A DNA stretch of 34,216 nt, from the NCBI GenBank assembly GCA_934597255.1, contig CAKTQV010000018.1, forward strand, positions 1-34,216, in the 5' to 3' direction. This stretch comes from an uncultured Oscillospiraceae bacterium. GTDB taxonomy: Bacteria; Bacillota; Clostridia; Oscillospirales; Oscillospiraceae. The notes beneath the pieces are model-generated. The model did no database searches and was not told where the DNA came from. It was given only the letters and a program-made list of their open reading frames with translations. A program made the position numbers and the translations under genes. Positions 16,357 through 23,607 of this stretch are shown piece by piece. Position 1 is the stretch's first letter, and every line of letters begins with the position of its first letter.

Positions 16357-17370
16357 ATGCGAAAGAGACAGTGGATATGGCTGGTCGTGGCGGTCGTTCT
16401 TTTTACGGCCTCCGGCCTTCTGAGCGTTGCGGTCAACACCTGGTCGGCCAGCATGCTCGCGGAAAGCAGCGAGGCGGTCATGGATTCCCTGACGTCGTGG
16501 GCGGCGGAGGGAGACGAAGCGTACTATTTCTTCCCGGAGGAGGAATTTATCGCCCGGCTCGATGTGGAGGGGACGATCGTCTCCAACGGAAGCGCAGCCG
16601 CCGCGGTTTACGGCAGCGGCTTTGATCTGGACGGTCTGATCGATTATGTGCGGGCGCTGGCCGCGTGCGACAGCAACCGGGGCATTTTGCTGTACGTCAA
16701 TTCCGGCGGCGGCGAGATGCTGGCCTCGGATGAGCTGTATCTGGAGCTGATGGATTATAAGGAGGCGACCGGTCGGCCCGTGTGGGCGTATTTTGACGGG
16801 ACGGCCTGCTCCGGCGCGTATTATATCGCCATGGCGGCCGACGAGATATACGCCAACCGCAACTGCCTGTGCGTCAACATCGGCGTGTATATCAGCACCT
16901 ACAACCTCTCCGGCCTGTTTGAAAAATACGGCGTGGAGCAGGTCCTGATCCGATCGAGCGACAACAAGGGCATCGGCTCCATCGGCGTGCCCTGGACGGA
17001 GGAGCAGCGCGGGATATACCAGTCGATCGTCGATCTGGATTACCAGCAGTTTCTGGAGGTCGTGGCGGACGGACGCGGGATGAGCGAAAAGCTGGTCCGC
17101 TCGCTGGACGACGGGCGTGAAATGCTCGCCGCGCAGGCGCTGAAGGCCGGCTTCATCGACGGCATTGCCCGCTGTGACGACTATGTGGATTCGCTGCTGG
17201 AGCAGACGGGCCTGATCCTGTATGAAAAGCCCGAGCCGCGGAATTTTTCGACGCTTCTGGATTGGATATACGGCAGACTTGAACGGCTTGTCCCGCGCAC
17301 GGACGGCGAGCTTCTTCAGGAATTTGCCGACGCCAACGAAGGAATCACGGTGATGGCCTATGCCGGCTGA
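16357..17370 (+). CDS. Membrane-anchored S49 family serine protease (SppA-like)
   Basis: The 337-aa protein has one N-terminal membrane anchor (about 7-27) and one ClpP/crotonase-fold S49 domain, the short SppA type of Gram-positives rather than the double-domain E. coli form. NSGGGEMLASDELY is the substrate-groove strand. CSGAYYIAMAADEIYAN contains the nucleophile Ser152, and SSDNKGIGS contains Lys204, the expected general base; the spacing of 52 residues equals that of B. subtilis SppA (Ser147/Lys199). The family removes remnant signal peptides from the membrane. The ATG at 16357 follows GGAGGTGA. Its last 11 bases overlap the RDD gene, so the two are coupled. Confidence 0.9.
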   Translation: MRKRQWIWLVVAVVLFTASGLLSVAVNTWSASMLAESSEAVMDSLTSWAAEGDEAYYFFPEEEFIARLDVEGTIVSNGSAAAAVYGSGFDLDGLIDYVRALAACDSNRGILLYVNSGGGEMLASDELYLELMDYKEATGRPVWAYFDGTACSGAYYIAMAADEIYANRNCLCVNIGVYISTYNLSGLFEKYGVEQVLIRSSDNKGIGSIGVPWTEEQRGIYQSIVDLDYQQFLEVVADGRGMSEKLVRSLDDGREMLAAQALKAGFIDGIARCDDYVDSLLEQTGLILYEKPEPRNFSTLLDWIYGRLERLVPRTDGELLQEFADANEGITVMAYAG

Positions 17371-18031
17371 AAAAAACGTCTGTCCGGCGTCGTTCGGCCC
17401 CCGTGCCGCGGCGTTTCTGGTGGATCGCGCGCTGCTGGCGGCGGCGCTGCTACTCGTGCGCATACCGGCCTGGGCGGCGGCGCTTTTTGCCGGCGTGCCG
17501 GCGCGCAGCTTTCTGTTTGACCACAGCTTTGCCGACGTTCTGTGCTGGCTGCTCTCGGCGCTGTATTTCATTCTGCTGACCTATTTCACCGGCGGGACGC
17601 TGGGGAAAAAGCTGATGCGCGTGCGTGTCGCGGCGGCGGATGGGAAGCCGCTCCGGCTGGTCGACGTGATCTACCGGGAGACGATCGGCCGCTTTCTCAG
17701 CGGCATTATGTACATCGGCTATTTCATGGCGCTCGTCGACCGGGAGCACCGCGCGTTTCATGACTGGCTGTGCGGGACCTGCGTTGTGAGCGAACCGGCG
17801 GCCGCGCGGACGGAGAGCGCCGCGCCCGCGGCCGGGGAGAGCGGGACGGAGGCCGTCCCGGTACCGGCTCTGGCTCCGGCGGAGACGGAAAGCGCCGCGG
17901 CGGCCGGCGGCGAACCGGCGGAGACGGCCGGGACGCCTGTCCCGGCCGGAACGGAAGAAGAGCCGGAACAGCCGGAGGGACCGGCTGCTCCGGAGACGGG
18001 CTATTTCCGACCGGCGGCGCGCCGGGACTGA
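17360..18031 (+). CDS. RDD family membrane protein with Ala/Pro/Glu-rich tail
   Basis: In this 223-aa protein the first about 140 residues form an RDD domain: GPRAAAFLVDRALL has the conserved Arg and Asp, TLGKKLMRVRV follows the second membrane segment, and FHDWLCGTCVV holds the second Asp. Three membrane helices are likely. The remaining about 80 residues are low-complexity, rich in Ala, Pro, Glu and Gly, probably an unstructured cytoplasmic tail. RDD proteins are mostly of unknown function; some act in ion transport. The gene overlaps the S49 protease by 11 bp. A protease-RDD pairing suggests a joint membrane job, but that is inference. Its stop lies 3 nt from the stop of the convergent gene. 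Confidence 0.85.
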   Translation: MPAEKNVCPASFGPRAAAFLVDRALLAAALLLVRIPAWAAALFAGVPARSFLFDHSFADVLCWLLSALYFILLTYFTGGTLGKKLMRVRVAAADGKPLRLVDVIYRETIGRFLSGIMYIGYFMALVDREHRAFHDWLCGTCVVSEPAAARTESAAPAAGESGTEAVPVPALAPAETESAAAAGGEPAETAGTPVPAGTEEEPEQPEGPAAPETGYFRPAARRD

Positions 18032-18034
18032 GCG

Positions 18035-18472
18035 TCATTTCAGCCCCAGCATGAAGCCGTCGAGCGCGGTGGAATGTATGTCGCCGGCGACGACGCGGCC
18101 TTTGCAGCAGTACAGATCCGCGATCACCGTGGCGTTTTTGTCCGGCCAGTTGGTGATGCGGTAGCTGTACAGCGTGGCGCTTTGTCCCGCGTAGCGCTCG
18201 AGATCGAAGCCCTGCTGCTTCTGCAGCTCGTTGTAGTTTCGGAGGACCTCGTCGAATTCGCGGGGCAGAAGGATCTCCTGCCGCTGTTCGCTGGCGGCGT
18301 CGGCCTGCCAGCCGAGCGCGCAGAGATAGTCCAGTCGTTCCTGGCGGTCCGTGATCGTGTCCCCCTTTTCCCGTGAGCGGCCGATGGCCATGGCCAGCAG
18401 CACCGCAAGCACAAGCGCGGCGGCTGCAAGCAGTATCCGGCGTACCGTTTTGCTGTATTTTACGATCTTCAT
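18035..18472 (-). CDS. DUF4830-like anchored or secreted protein
   Basis: The 145-aa protein has an N-terminal membrane anchor or signal (about 12-30, LLAAAALVLAVLLAMAIG) and a small extracytoplasmic domain. The pattern RLDYLCALGWQ, then ILLPREFDEVLRNYNELQKQQGFDLERYAG, then RITNWPD and VVAGDIHSTALDGFMLGL matches my memory of the clostridial domain DUF4830, whose function is unknown. An in-frame TAA 9-11 nt upstream fixes 18472 as the earliest ATG. No good ribosome binding site precedes it. It converges with the RDD gene (3-nt gap) and diverges from rsuA with 32 nt between starts. Confidence 0.75.
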   Translation of the reverse strand: MKIVKYSKTVRRILLAAAALVLAVLLAMAIGRSREKGDTITDRQERLDYLCALGWQADAASEQRQEILLPREFDEVLRNYNELQKQQGFDLERYAGQSATLYSYRITNWPDKNATVIADLYCCKGRVVAGDIHSTALDGFMLGLK

Positions 18473-18504
18473 GTCAGATGTTTATGCCGAAGGGAGGCGG
18501 AAAT

Positions 18505-19218
18505 ATGCCGGGAGAACGGCTCGATAAGCTTCTGGCCGGTTCCGGCCGCTATACCCGCAGCGAGGCGCGCGCCGCCGTCGCCGCCGGACGGGTCACGGTG
18601 GACGGCACGGTCGTTACGCGCCCGGAGGCGAAGTTTTCCCGCGCCTGCCGCGTCGAGGCGGACGGGCGACCGGTGGAAACGGCGGAATTCGTATACTATA
18701 TGATGAATAAGCCCGCCGGCTGCATCAGCGCGACGGAGGACGAAAAATACCCTGCCGTCACGCGCCTGCTGCCGCGGGAGCTGCGCGAACGCGGGCTGTT
18801 CCCGGTCGGAAGGCTCGATGCGGATGTGACGGGGCTGCTTATCCTGACGGACGACGGGCGCTACGCGCACCGCGTTACGTCGCCGCGCGCCGGCATCCCC
18901 AAGCGCTACGAGGCGCGGCTGGACGGCCCCGTGACGCAGGACGATGCGCGGGCCATGGCCGCCGGGACCGTTCTGGCGGACGGGACGCAGTACCGGCCGG
19001 CGCTTCTGGAGATCGACGGGGCGGAGCCCTGCCGCGCCGTGGTAACGGTGACGGAGGGGAAATTTCACGAGGTGAAGAATCTGTTCGCCGCGCGCGGACG
19101 GAAGGTGCTGGCGCTGCGGCGGCTGTCCATCGGCGCGCTCGCGCTGGACGGCGATCTGGCGGAGGGGGCGTTCCGGCCGATGACGTTGGAGCAGGCGATG
19201 GACGCGCTGCGCGGATAA
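18505..19218 (+). CDS. rsuA: Pseudouridine synthase, RsuA type (16S rRNA U516)
   Basis: The 237-aa protein has an N-terminal S4 RNA-binding domain (about 3-50, RLDKLLAGSGRYTRSEARAAV) and a TruA/RsuA-fold catalytic domain. GRLDADVTGLLILTDDG contains the catalytic Asp105. The catalytic domain reads more like RsuA than RluB or RluF: TDDGRYAHRVTSPR, PVTQDDARAMAAGTVLADG and KFHEVKNLFAARGRKVLALRR followed by ALDGDLAEGAFRPMT. This predicts isomerisation of U516 in 16S rRNA; RluB-like specificity cannot be excluded. The frame is open back to 18373, but the ATG at 18505 has a GGGAGG ribosome binding site and begins the S4 domain, so the upstream 44 codons are not coding. A strong terminator follows. 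Confidence 0.9.
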   Translation: MPGERLDKLLAGSGRYTRSEARAAVAAGRVTVDGTVVTRPEAKFSRACRVEADGRPVETAEFVYYMMNKPAGCISATEDEKYPAVTRLLPRELRERGLFPVGRLDADVTGLLILTDDGRYAHRVTSPRAGIPKRYEARLDGPVTQDDARAMAAGTVLADGTQYRPALLEIDGAEPCRAVVTVTEGKFHEVKNLFAARGRKVLALRRLSIGALALDGDLAEGAFRPMTLEQAMDALRG

Positions 19219-19229
19219 GACCACAAGAT

Positions 19230-19262
19230 ATGGGCCCCGCCAAAATGGTGGGGCCCATTTTT
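19230..19262 (+). terminator. Intrinsic terminator of rsuA
   Basis: A 12-bp stem (ATGGGCCCCGCC with GGTGGGGCCCAT, one wobble) around a 5-nt loop is followed by five T residues, 12 nt after the rsuA stop. Confidence 0.93.
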
Positions 19263-19326
19263 GTGCACAATTGCGCGCAAAAATAACAAGTGTTAAAAAG
19301 ATTAACAATTTTATTGCGAAAAACTA

Positions 19327-19355
19327 TTGAAAAATGACAAGAATTGTACTAATAT
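19327..19355 (+). promoter_or_regulatory. Promoter of the regulator-ftsEX operon
   Basis: TTGAAA (19327-19332) and TAATAT (19350-19355) are 17 bp apart in an A/T-rich stretch about 45 nt before the regulator gene. Confidence 0.65.
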
Positions 19356-19399
19356 ATAGAAAGCTTTGTGACACGAAATAGGTTGGAGGGGATTAAGAT

Positions 19400-20500
19400 A
19401 TGTCAAGCCGTATCTTCCAGAGCGTAATTTTGCAGATGAAAGACGCGACAAAACGGTGCATCGGCGTCGTCGATGAACAGGGGAACGTCGTGGCCTCTTC
19501 AGATCTGTCCCTGATGGGCGCAAGGCTCGAAGGTGTCCGTCCGGCGGAGCAGGAGCCGTGGGACGCGGTTTTCCACGCGGACGGGAAAAGCTGCCGCTGC
19601 ATCGGCGAGGGCGGACACCGGGGCGAATACTGCGCGTTTGTCGACGGGGCGGACGAGCTGGCCGACTCGCTGTCGGTCGTGGTCTCCGTCGCGCTGAGCG
19701 AGGCCAAGGCCAGCTACGACGACAAGCACGATACGGCGACCTTCGTCAAGAACATCATCTCCGACAACATTCTGCCCGGCGATGTGTATGTGCGCGCCAA
19801 GGAGCTTCGCTTCAATGCCGAGGCGCCCCGCGCGGTGTTCATCATCCGCCAGACCGCCAGCGCCGACGCGTCGGTCCTGGAATACGTCCGGAGCAAGTTT
19901 GCCGCGCCGGACCGGGATTTCCTGCTTTCCACGTCGGAATCGGACACGGCCTTTATCAAGGAGCTGCCGGCTTCGTTCGAGCTGGAGGACCTTGAGCCGA
20001 TCGCCGTGAGCATTCAGGAGGGCATTTCGGCCGAGCTGGACGTGCATACCATCATCGGCGTCGGCTCGCCGGTCATGCATCTGCGCGAACTGGCCGACCG
20101 CTACAAGGAGGCGCAGACGGCCATCGAGGTCGGCAAGGTGTTCGACACGGAAAAGACCGTCATCAGCTATGGCAATCTGGGCATCGGGCGCATCATCTAC
20201 CAGCTTCCCACGACGCTGTGCGAGATGTTCCTGTCCGAGGTTTTCAAGAAAAGCCCCATCGACTCGCTCGACCAGGAAACGCTGTACACCATCAACAAGT
20301 TCTTTGAAAACAACCTCAACGTCTCCGAGACGAGCCGCAAGCTTTTTGTCCACCGCAACACGCTGGTGTACCGGCTGGAAAAGATCAAGAAGCTCACGGG
20401 GCTCGATCTGCGGGAGTTTGACCACGCGATCGTATTCAAGGTCGCGCTGATGGTCAAGAAATACCTCGACACCCAGAGCGGGAGAATCACAAGGAAGTAA
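19400..20500 (+). CDS. CdaR/PucR-type transcriptional regulator
   Basis: The 366-aa protein has an N-terminal sensory part (about 1-110) that starts IFQSVILQMKDATKRCIGVVDEQGNVVASSD, resembling the small ligand-binding domain of diacid-type regulators. A GGDEF-like central PucR region follows (about 120-260, with VGSPVMHLRELADRYKEAQTAIEVG). The C-terminus is a PucR-type helix-turn-helix (about 291-355) with the hallmark VSETSRKLFVHRNTLVYRLEKIKKLTGLDL. CdaR family members often control sugar-acid use; here the neighbour, 4 nt downstream, is ftsE, so a role in envelope or division control is more likely but unproven. GGAGGGG precedes the ATG. First gene of the operon. Confidence 0.85.
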   Translation: MSSRIFQSVILQMKDATKRCIGVVDEQGNVVASSDLSLMGARLEGVRPAEQEPWDAVFHADGKSCRCIGEGGHRGEYCAFVDGADELADSLSVVVSVALSEAKASYDDKHDTATFVKNIISDNILPGDVYVRAKELRFNAEAPRAVFIIRQTASADASVLEYVRSKFAAPDRDFLLSTSESDTAFIKELPASFELEDLEPIAVSIQEGISAELDVHTIIGVGSPVMHLRELADRYKEAQTAIEVGKVFDTEKTVISYGNLGIGRIIYQLPTTLCEMFLSEVFKKSPIDSLDQETLYTINKFFENNLNVSETSRKLFVHRNTLVYRLEKIKKLTGLDLREFDHAIVFKVALMVKKYLDTQSGRITRK

Positions 20501-20504
20501 AGCA

Positions 20505-21197
20505 ATGGTCAAATTTGAAAACGTATCCATGATCTATCCCGGCGGCGACGCCAAGGCCGTGCGCGATATGTCCTTTACGATAGAGGATGGGGAATTCGTG
20601 TTTCTGGTCGGCCCGTCCGGCTCGGGAAAGACCTCCATTATCAAGCTCATTACCGGCGAGGTGCAGGCCTGCGGCGGCAAGCTGAACGTCAACGGCTTTG
20701 ACCTGCGGCACATGCCGCGGCGCAAGCTGCCCGCCATGCGGCGCACCATCGGCGTTATTTTCCAGGATTTCCGTCTGATCGACGACAAGACCATCTTTGA
20801 AAACGTCGCCTTCGCCATGCACGTCGTCGGCGCATCCAACCGCGACATCCGCAAGCGCGTGCCTTATGTGCTGGAGCTGGTCGGGCTCTCCGGCCGCGAA
20901 AATCGCTACCCCCGCGAGATATCCGGCGGTGAGCAGCAGCGCGTGGCCGTGGCCCGCGCGATCGTGAACGCCCCGAAGCTGCTCATCGCGGACGAGCCGA
21001 CCGGAAACCTTGACCCGGCGCGTTCGCTGGAGCTGATGCTGCTGATGGACAAGATCAACGAGATGGGGACGACCGTGCTTGTCGTGACGCACGAAAAGGA
21101 GCTTGTCAACTCCTTCTCCAAGCGCGTTGTGGCCATCGAGGACGGCCGCGTGATCTCCGACGGAATGGATGGGTATTACAGCTATGAAATCGACTAA
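20505..21197 (+). CDS. ftsE: Cell division ATP-binding protein FtsE
   Basis: The 230-aa ABC ATPase has Walker A GPSGSGKT (36-43), the Q-loop region GVIFQDFRLI, the signature SGGEQQRVAVARA and Walker B LLIADEPTGNLD. Together with FtsX it forms the membrane complex that couples ATP hydrolysis to activation of peptidoglycan hydrolases (EnvC, PcsB or CwlO types). AAGGA precedes the ATG. Its last 14 bases overlap ftsX, and the hydrolase partner is encoded directly after ftsX, which supports the FtsEX assignment over a generic LolD/MacB-type ATPase. Confidence 0.96.
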   Translation: MVKFENVSMIYPGGDAKAVRDMSFTIEDGEFVFLVGPSGSGKTSIIKLITGEVQACGGKLNVNGFDLRHMPRRKLPAMRRTIGVIFQDFRLIDDKTIFENVAFAMHVVGASNRDIRKRVPYVLELVGLSGRENRYPREISGGEQQRVAVARAIVNAPKLLIADEPTGNLDPARSLELMLLMDKINEMGTTVLVVTHEKELVNSFSKRVVAIEDGRVISDGMDGYYSYEID

Positions 21198-22071
21198 ACT
21201 GGGCTATCTGATAAACGAGGGCTTCAAGAGCATCTTCACGCACGGCTTTATGAGTTTTGCCACCGTCACGATCATCGTGGCCTGCCTTGTCATTATGGGC
21301 TCATTTTCGCTCATCTCCGTGAACATTTCCACCATGATCTCCAATCTGGAGGCGAACAACGAGGTCATTGCCTACGTGGAGGATACATACACCGAGGAGG
21401 AGGCCCGCGCGCTGGAGCTTCAGATCGCGACGCTGCCGAACGTGGCCTCGTGCCAGTTCGTCACCCGCGAGGAGGCCATGAGTGAGTTTGCCTCCAAATA
21501 CGACGACGACAGCATGTTCTCCAACGTGGACGCGTCGGTGTTCCGCGACCGCTATGTGATCTATCTGGACGATATCTCCCTGACCCAGCAGACCCAGCAG
21601 GCGCTGTACGGCATCACCGGCATCGCCAAGGTCAAGGCGGAGCTGACCGTCGTGCAGGGCTTCGTCACGGTGCGCAACGTCATTTCGGCGGTTTCCATGA
21701 TCATCATCGTGATCCTCGGGATCGTTTCGATCTTCATCATGTCCAACACCGTCAAGCTTGCCACCTACAGCCGCCGCGAGGAGATCGCCATCATGAAGAT
21801 GGTCGGCGCGTCGGACTCGTTCATCCGCTTCCCCTTTATTGTTGAGGGTCTTGTTCTCGGTCTGTTCGGCGGACTTCTTGCCTTTTTGATCGAGTGGGGT
21901 ATATACGACGTGGTCACGAACCGCGTCATGACCGGGCTCGTGGGCAATCTGGTGTCCGTGATCCCCTTCGCCAGCGTCAAGCTTGTGCTGCTGGCCGTGT
22001 TCGTGGGCGTGGGCCTTGTCGTCGGTGTGTTCGGCAGCGCCATCGCCATCCGCAATTATCTGAAGGTCTGA
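21184..22071 (+). CDS. ftsX: Cell division permease-like protein FtsX
   Basis: The 295-aa integral membrane protein has the FtsX plan: one helix near the N-terminus (about 23-45), a large outside domain (about 48-165, containing VIAYVEDTYTEEEA and REEAMSEFASKY), and three C-terminal helices with the YSRREEIAIMKMVGASDSFIR coupling segment. An in-frame ATG also exists at 21169, but starting at 21184 gives the family-typical N-terminus (MKSTKLGYLINEGFKSI), so I use that. It overlaps ftsE by 14 bp. The outer domain normally binds the coiled coil of the partner hydrolase, encoded 34 nt downstream. Confidence 0.95.
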   Translation: MKSTKLGYLINEGFKSIFTHGFMSFATVTIIVACLVIMGSFSLISVNISTMISNLEANNEVIAYVEDTYTEEEARALELQIATLPNVASCQFVTREEAMSEFASKYDDDSMFSNVDASVFRDRYVIYLDDISLTQQTQQALYGITGIAKVKAELTVVQGFVTVRNVISAVSMIIIVILGIVSIFIMSNTVKLATYSRREEIAIMKMVGASDSFIRFPFIVEGLVLGLFGGLLAFLIEWGIYDVVTNRVMTGLVGNLVSVIPFASVKLVLLAVFVGVGLVVGVFGSAIAIRNYLKV

Positions 22072-22105
22072 CCTTCGGACCGTTCCCTAGCAAAGGAGGA
22101 ACCAA

Positions 22106-23371
22106 TTGAAAGCCAGAAAGACATTTATAGCCATTGTTTGTGTGCTGATGTGCGTGCTGTTCGTGCTGTCGATCTCCGTGATGGTCATCGTGCCGGCGCT
22201 CGCCGCCACATCCAGCGACATCAAATCGGAGATCAATGCCCTTACGGCCGAGAGAAGCGATATTGAAGATAAGATCGCGTCCATCGACGAGCAGCTCACC
22301 GCGCTGGGCGACCAGATGGAGCAGACGATCGAGAAAAAGGCGATCCTTGACCAGAAGAACGCGCTGGCTCAGCAGGAGCTGGACGTCATCGCCGAGCAGA
22401 TCGAGATCATTGACAACTATATGGCCAACCGTCTGGCCGACCTGGACGCCGCGCGCGTGCGCGAGGCGGAGCAGGAGGAGGCATGGCTGGGGCGCCTGCG
22501 CGCCATGGAGGAAAACTCCGATCTGAGCTATATCCAGGTGCTGTTTGACGCGACGAACTTTTCCGATCTTCTTACGCGCATCGACGCCGTCAGCGAGATC
22601 ACGGAATACGACGAGCAGCTTTTCGATTCCTACATAGAGGCCCGCCAGACCGTGGAGGAGCTGGAGGCCGAGGCCGAGGAAATGGCTCTGACCAACGAGG
22701 CGAACAAGGCCGAGCTTGAGCAGCGCCGCGTGCAGCTGGAGGCGGACATCGCCTCGGCCAACGCGCTGATCGCGGAGCTGGAGTCGAGCGTGGAGGGCTA
22801 CAATCTTCTGCGGCAGGAGCAGGAGAAGGCCGACGCGGAGCTTGCCGCGCTGATCGCGGAGAAGCAGTCGGAGTATCAGCAGGCTCTGGCGAAAGAGGCG
22901 GCCGCGGCGGCCGCAGCCGCCGGTGGCAGCGGCGGTAGCGGTGGCTCGAACGCCAACTTCAACGGCGACGGAACGACCTTCCTCTGGCCGTCCTATACCA
23001 CGCTTCTGACCTCCTATTTCGGCAACCGCGAATCGCCCGGGGGCATCGGCAGCACCAACCACAAGGGCATCGATATCGGCGCTTCCTACGGCTCGTCCAT
23101 CTGGGCGGCCGCGGCCGGCATCGTGACGCTCGCATGCTGGAACGGCGGCTACGGAAACTGTGTTATCGTTTCGCATCCGAACGGCTATTCCACGCTGTAC
23201 GCGCATATGTCCTCCATCGCCGTTACCGCCGGCCAGACCGTTTCGCAGGGCCAGGTCGTCGGCTATGTCGGCTCGACGGGCAACTCCACCGGACCGCATC
23301 TGCACTTCGGCGTGCTCTCCGGCGGCACCTATGTCAATCCTCTTGCGTTCAGCTATATCTACGGAAGCTGA
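22106..23371 (+). CDS. Coiled-coil M23 peptidoglycan hydrolase, FtsEX partner (EnvC/PcsB-like), paralogue A
   Basis: The 421-aa exported protein starts with TTG, fixed by AAAGGAGG 7 nt upstream. A signal peptide ends near ALAA (about 34). A long charged coiled coil (about 36-260) carries SYIQVLFDATNFSDLLTR, a region seen in PcsB/EnvC-type FtsX-binding proteins. An Ala-rich then Gly/Ser-rich hinge (about 266-286) leads to an M23/LytM domain (about 290-421). The zinc ligands His319 and Asp323 (HKGID) and His400 in HLH (398-400) are intact, and the catalytic YAHM histidine is present, so it should be an active endopeptidase. Its place directly after ftsX argues that FtsEX controls it. A perfect terminator follows. 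It is paralogous to the next gene. Confidence 0.93.
   Translation: MKARKTFIAIVCVLMCVLFVLSISVMVIVPALAATSSDIKSEINALTAERSDIEDKIASIDEQLTALGDQMEQTIEKKAILDQKNALAQQELDVIAEQIEIIDNYMANRLADLDAARVREAEQEEAWLGRLRAMEENSDLSYIQVLFDATNFSDLLTRIDAVSEITEYDEQLFDSYIEARQTVEELEAEAEEMALTNEANKAELEQRRVQLEADIASANALIAELESSVEGYNLLRQEQEKADAELAALIAEKQSEYQQALAKEAAAAAAAAGGSGGSGGSNANFNGDGTTFLWPSYTTLLTSYFGNRESPGGIGSTNHKGIDIGASYGSSIWAAAAGIVTLACWNGGYGNCVIVSHPNGYSTLYAHMSSIAVTAGQTVSQGQVVGYVGSTGNSTGPHLHFGVLSGGTYVNPLAFSYIYGS
22355..22680 (+). repeat. Duplicated coiled-coil segment (copy A; copy B at 23845-24170)
   Basis: The two M23 genes align without gaps over this stretch at a constant offset of 1490 bp, with identical runs of 41 nt (from 22370 region) and 35 nt (22646 region). 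Similarity is much weaker at the N-termini and in the C-terminal halves. Confidence 0.85.
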
Positions 23372-23386
23372 CAATCCGATCCCGCG

Positions 23387-23419
23387 CACCGGGCGGCTTT
23401 TGCCGCCCGGTGTTTTTTT
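23387..23419 (+). terminator. Intrinsic terminator after M23 paralogue A
   Basis: A perfect 11-bp stem (CACCGGGCGGC with GCCGCCCGGTG) around TTTT is followed by seven T residues. It closes the regulator-ftsEX-M23 operon. Confidence 0.96.
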
Positions 23420-23442
23420 CGTGTCGGACGGTCGACATAACG

Positions 23443-23479
23443 TGTTACCGCTTGTAATGAGTTGTAACGGGGCTGTTAT
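23443..23479 (+). promoter_or_regulatory. Four phased TGTWAH repeats, WalR-box-like operator
   Basis: TGTTAC (23443), TGTAAT (23453), TGTAAC (23463) and TGTTAT (23474) occur as direct repeats with starts 10, 10 and 11 bp apart, so they lie on one helix face. The last pair fits the published WalR pattern of two TGTWAH hexamers with a 5-bp gap; the others have a 4-bp gap. They end at the -35 region of the promoter of M23 paralogue B, a typical WalRK target type. Confidence 0.65.
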
Positions 23480-23506
23480 GATTTCCCGATGGGATGTGTG
23501 TATAAT
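23476..23506 (+). promoter_or_regulatory. Promoter of M23 paralogue B
   Basis: A perfect TATAAT at 23501-23506 lacks a good -35 (only TTATGA at 23476-23481, 19-bp spacer). A poor -35 next to upstream repeats suggests an activator-dependent promoter. The leader is about 95 nt. Confidence 0.6.
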
Positions 23507-23607
23507 ATACTATGCGTTGGAGTATACCGGGTGAAAGAAAACATCTGGTATTAAAAACCAAGTGCCGGCGTCCGCGCCGCGCACACAGCGACCAAAGGAG
23601 AACCGCA

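Noticed and set aside
18373..18504. N-terminal extension of the pseudouridine synthase frame
   Set aside because: It overlaps the DUF4830-like gene, is not family-like, and the ATG at 18505 has a good ribosome binding site.
23512..23607. N-terminal extension of M23 paralogue B from an ATG
   Set aside because: It would place an arginine-rich stretch before the signal peptide and start 6 bp after the -10 box.
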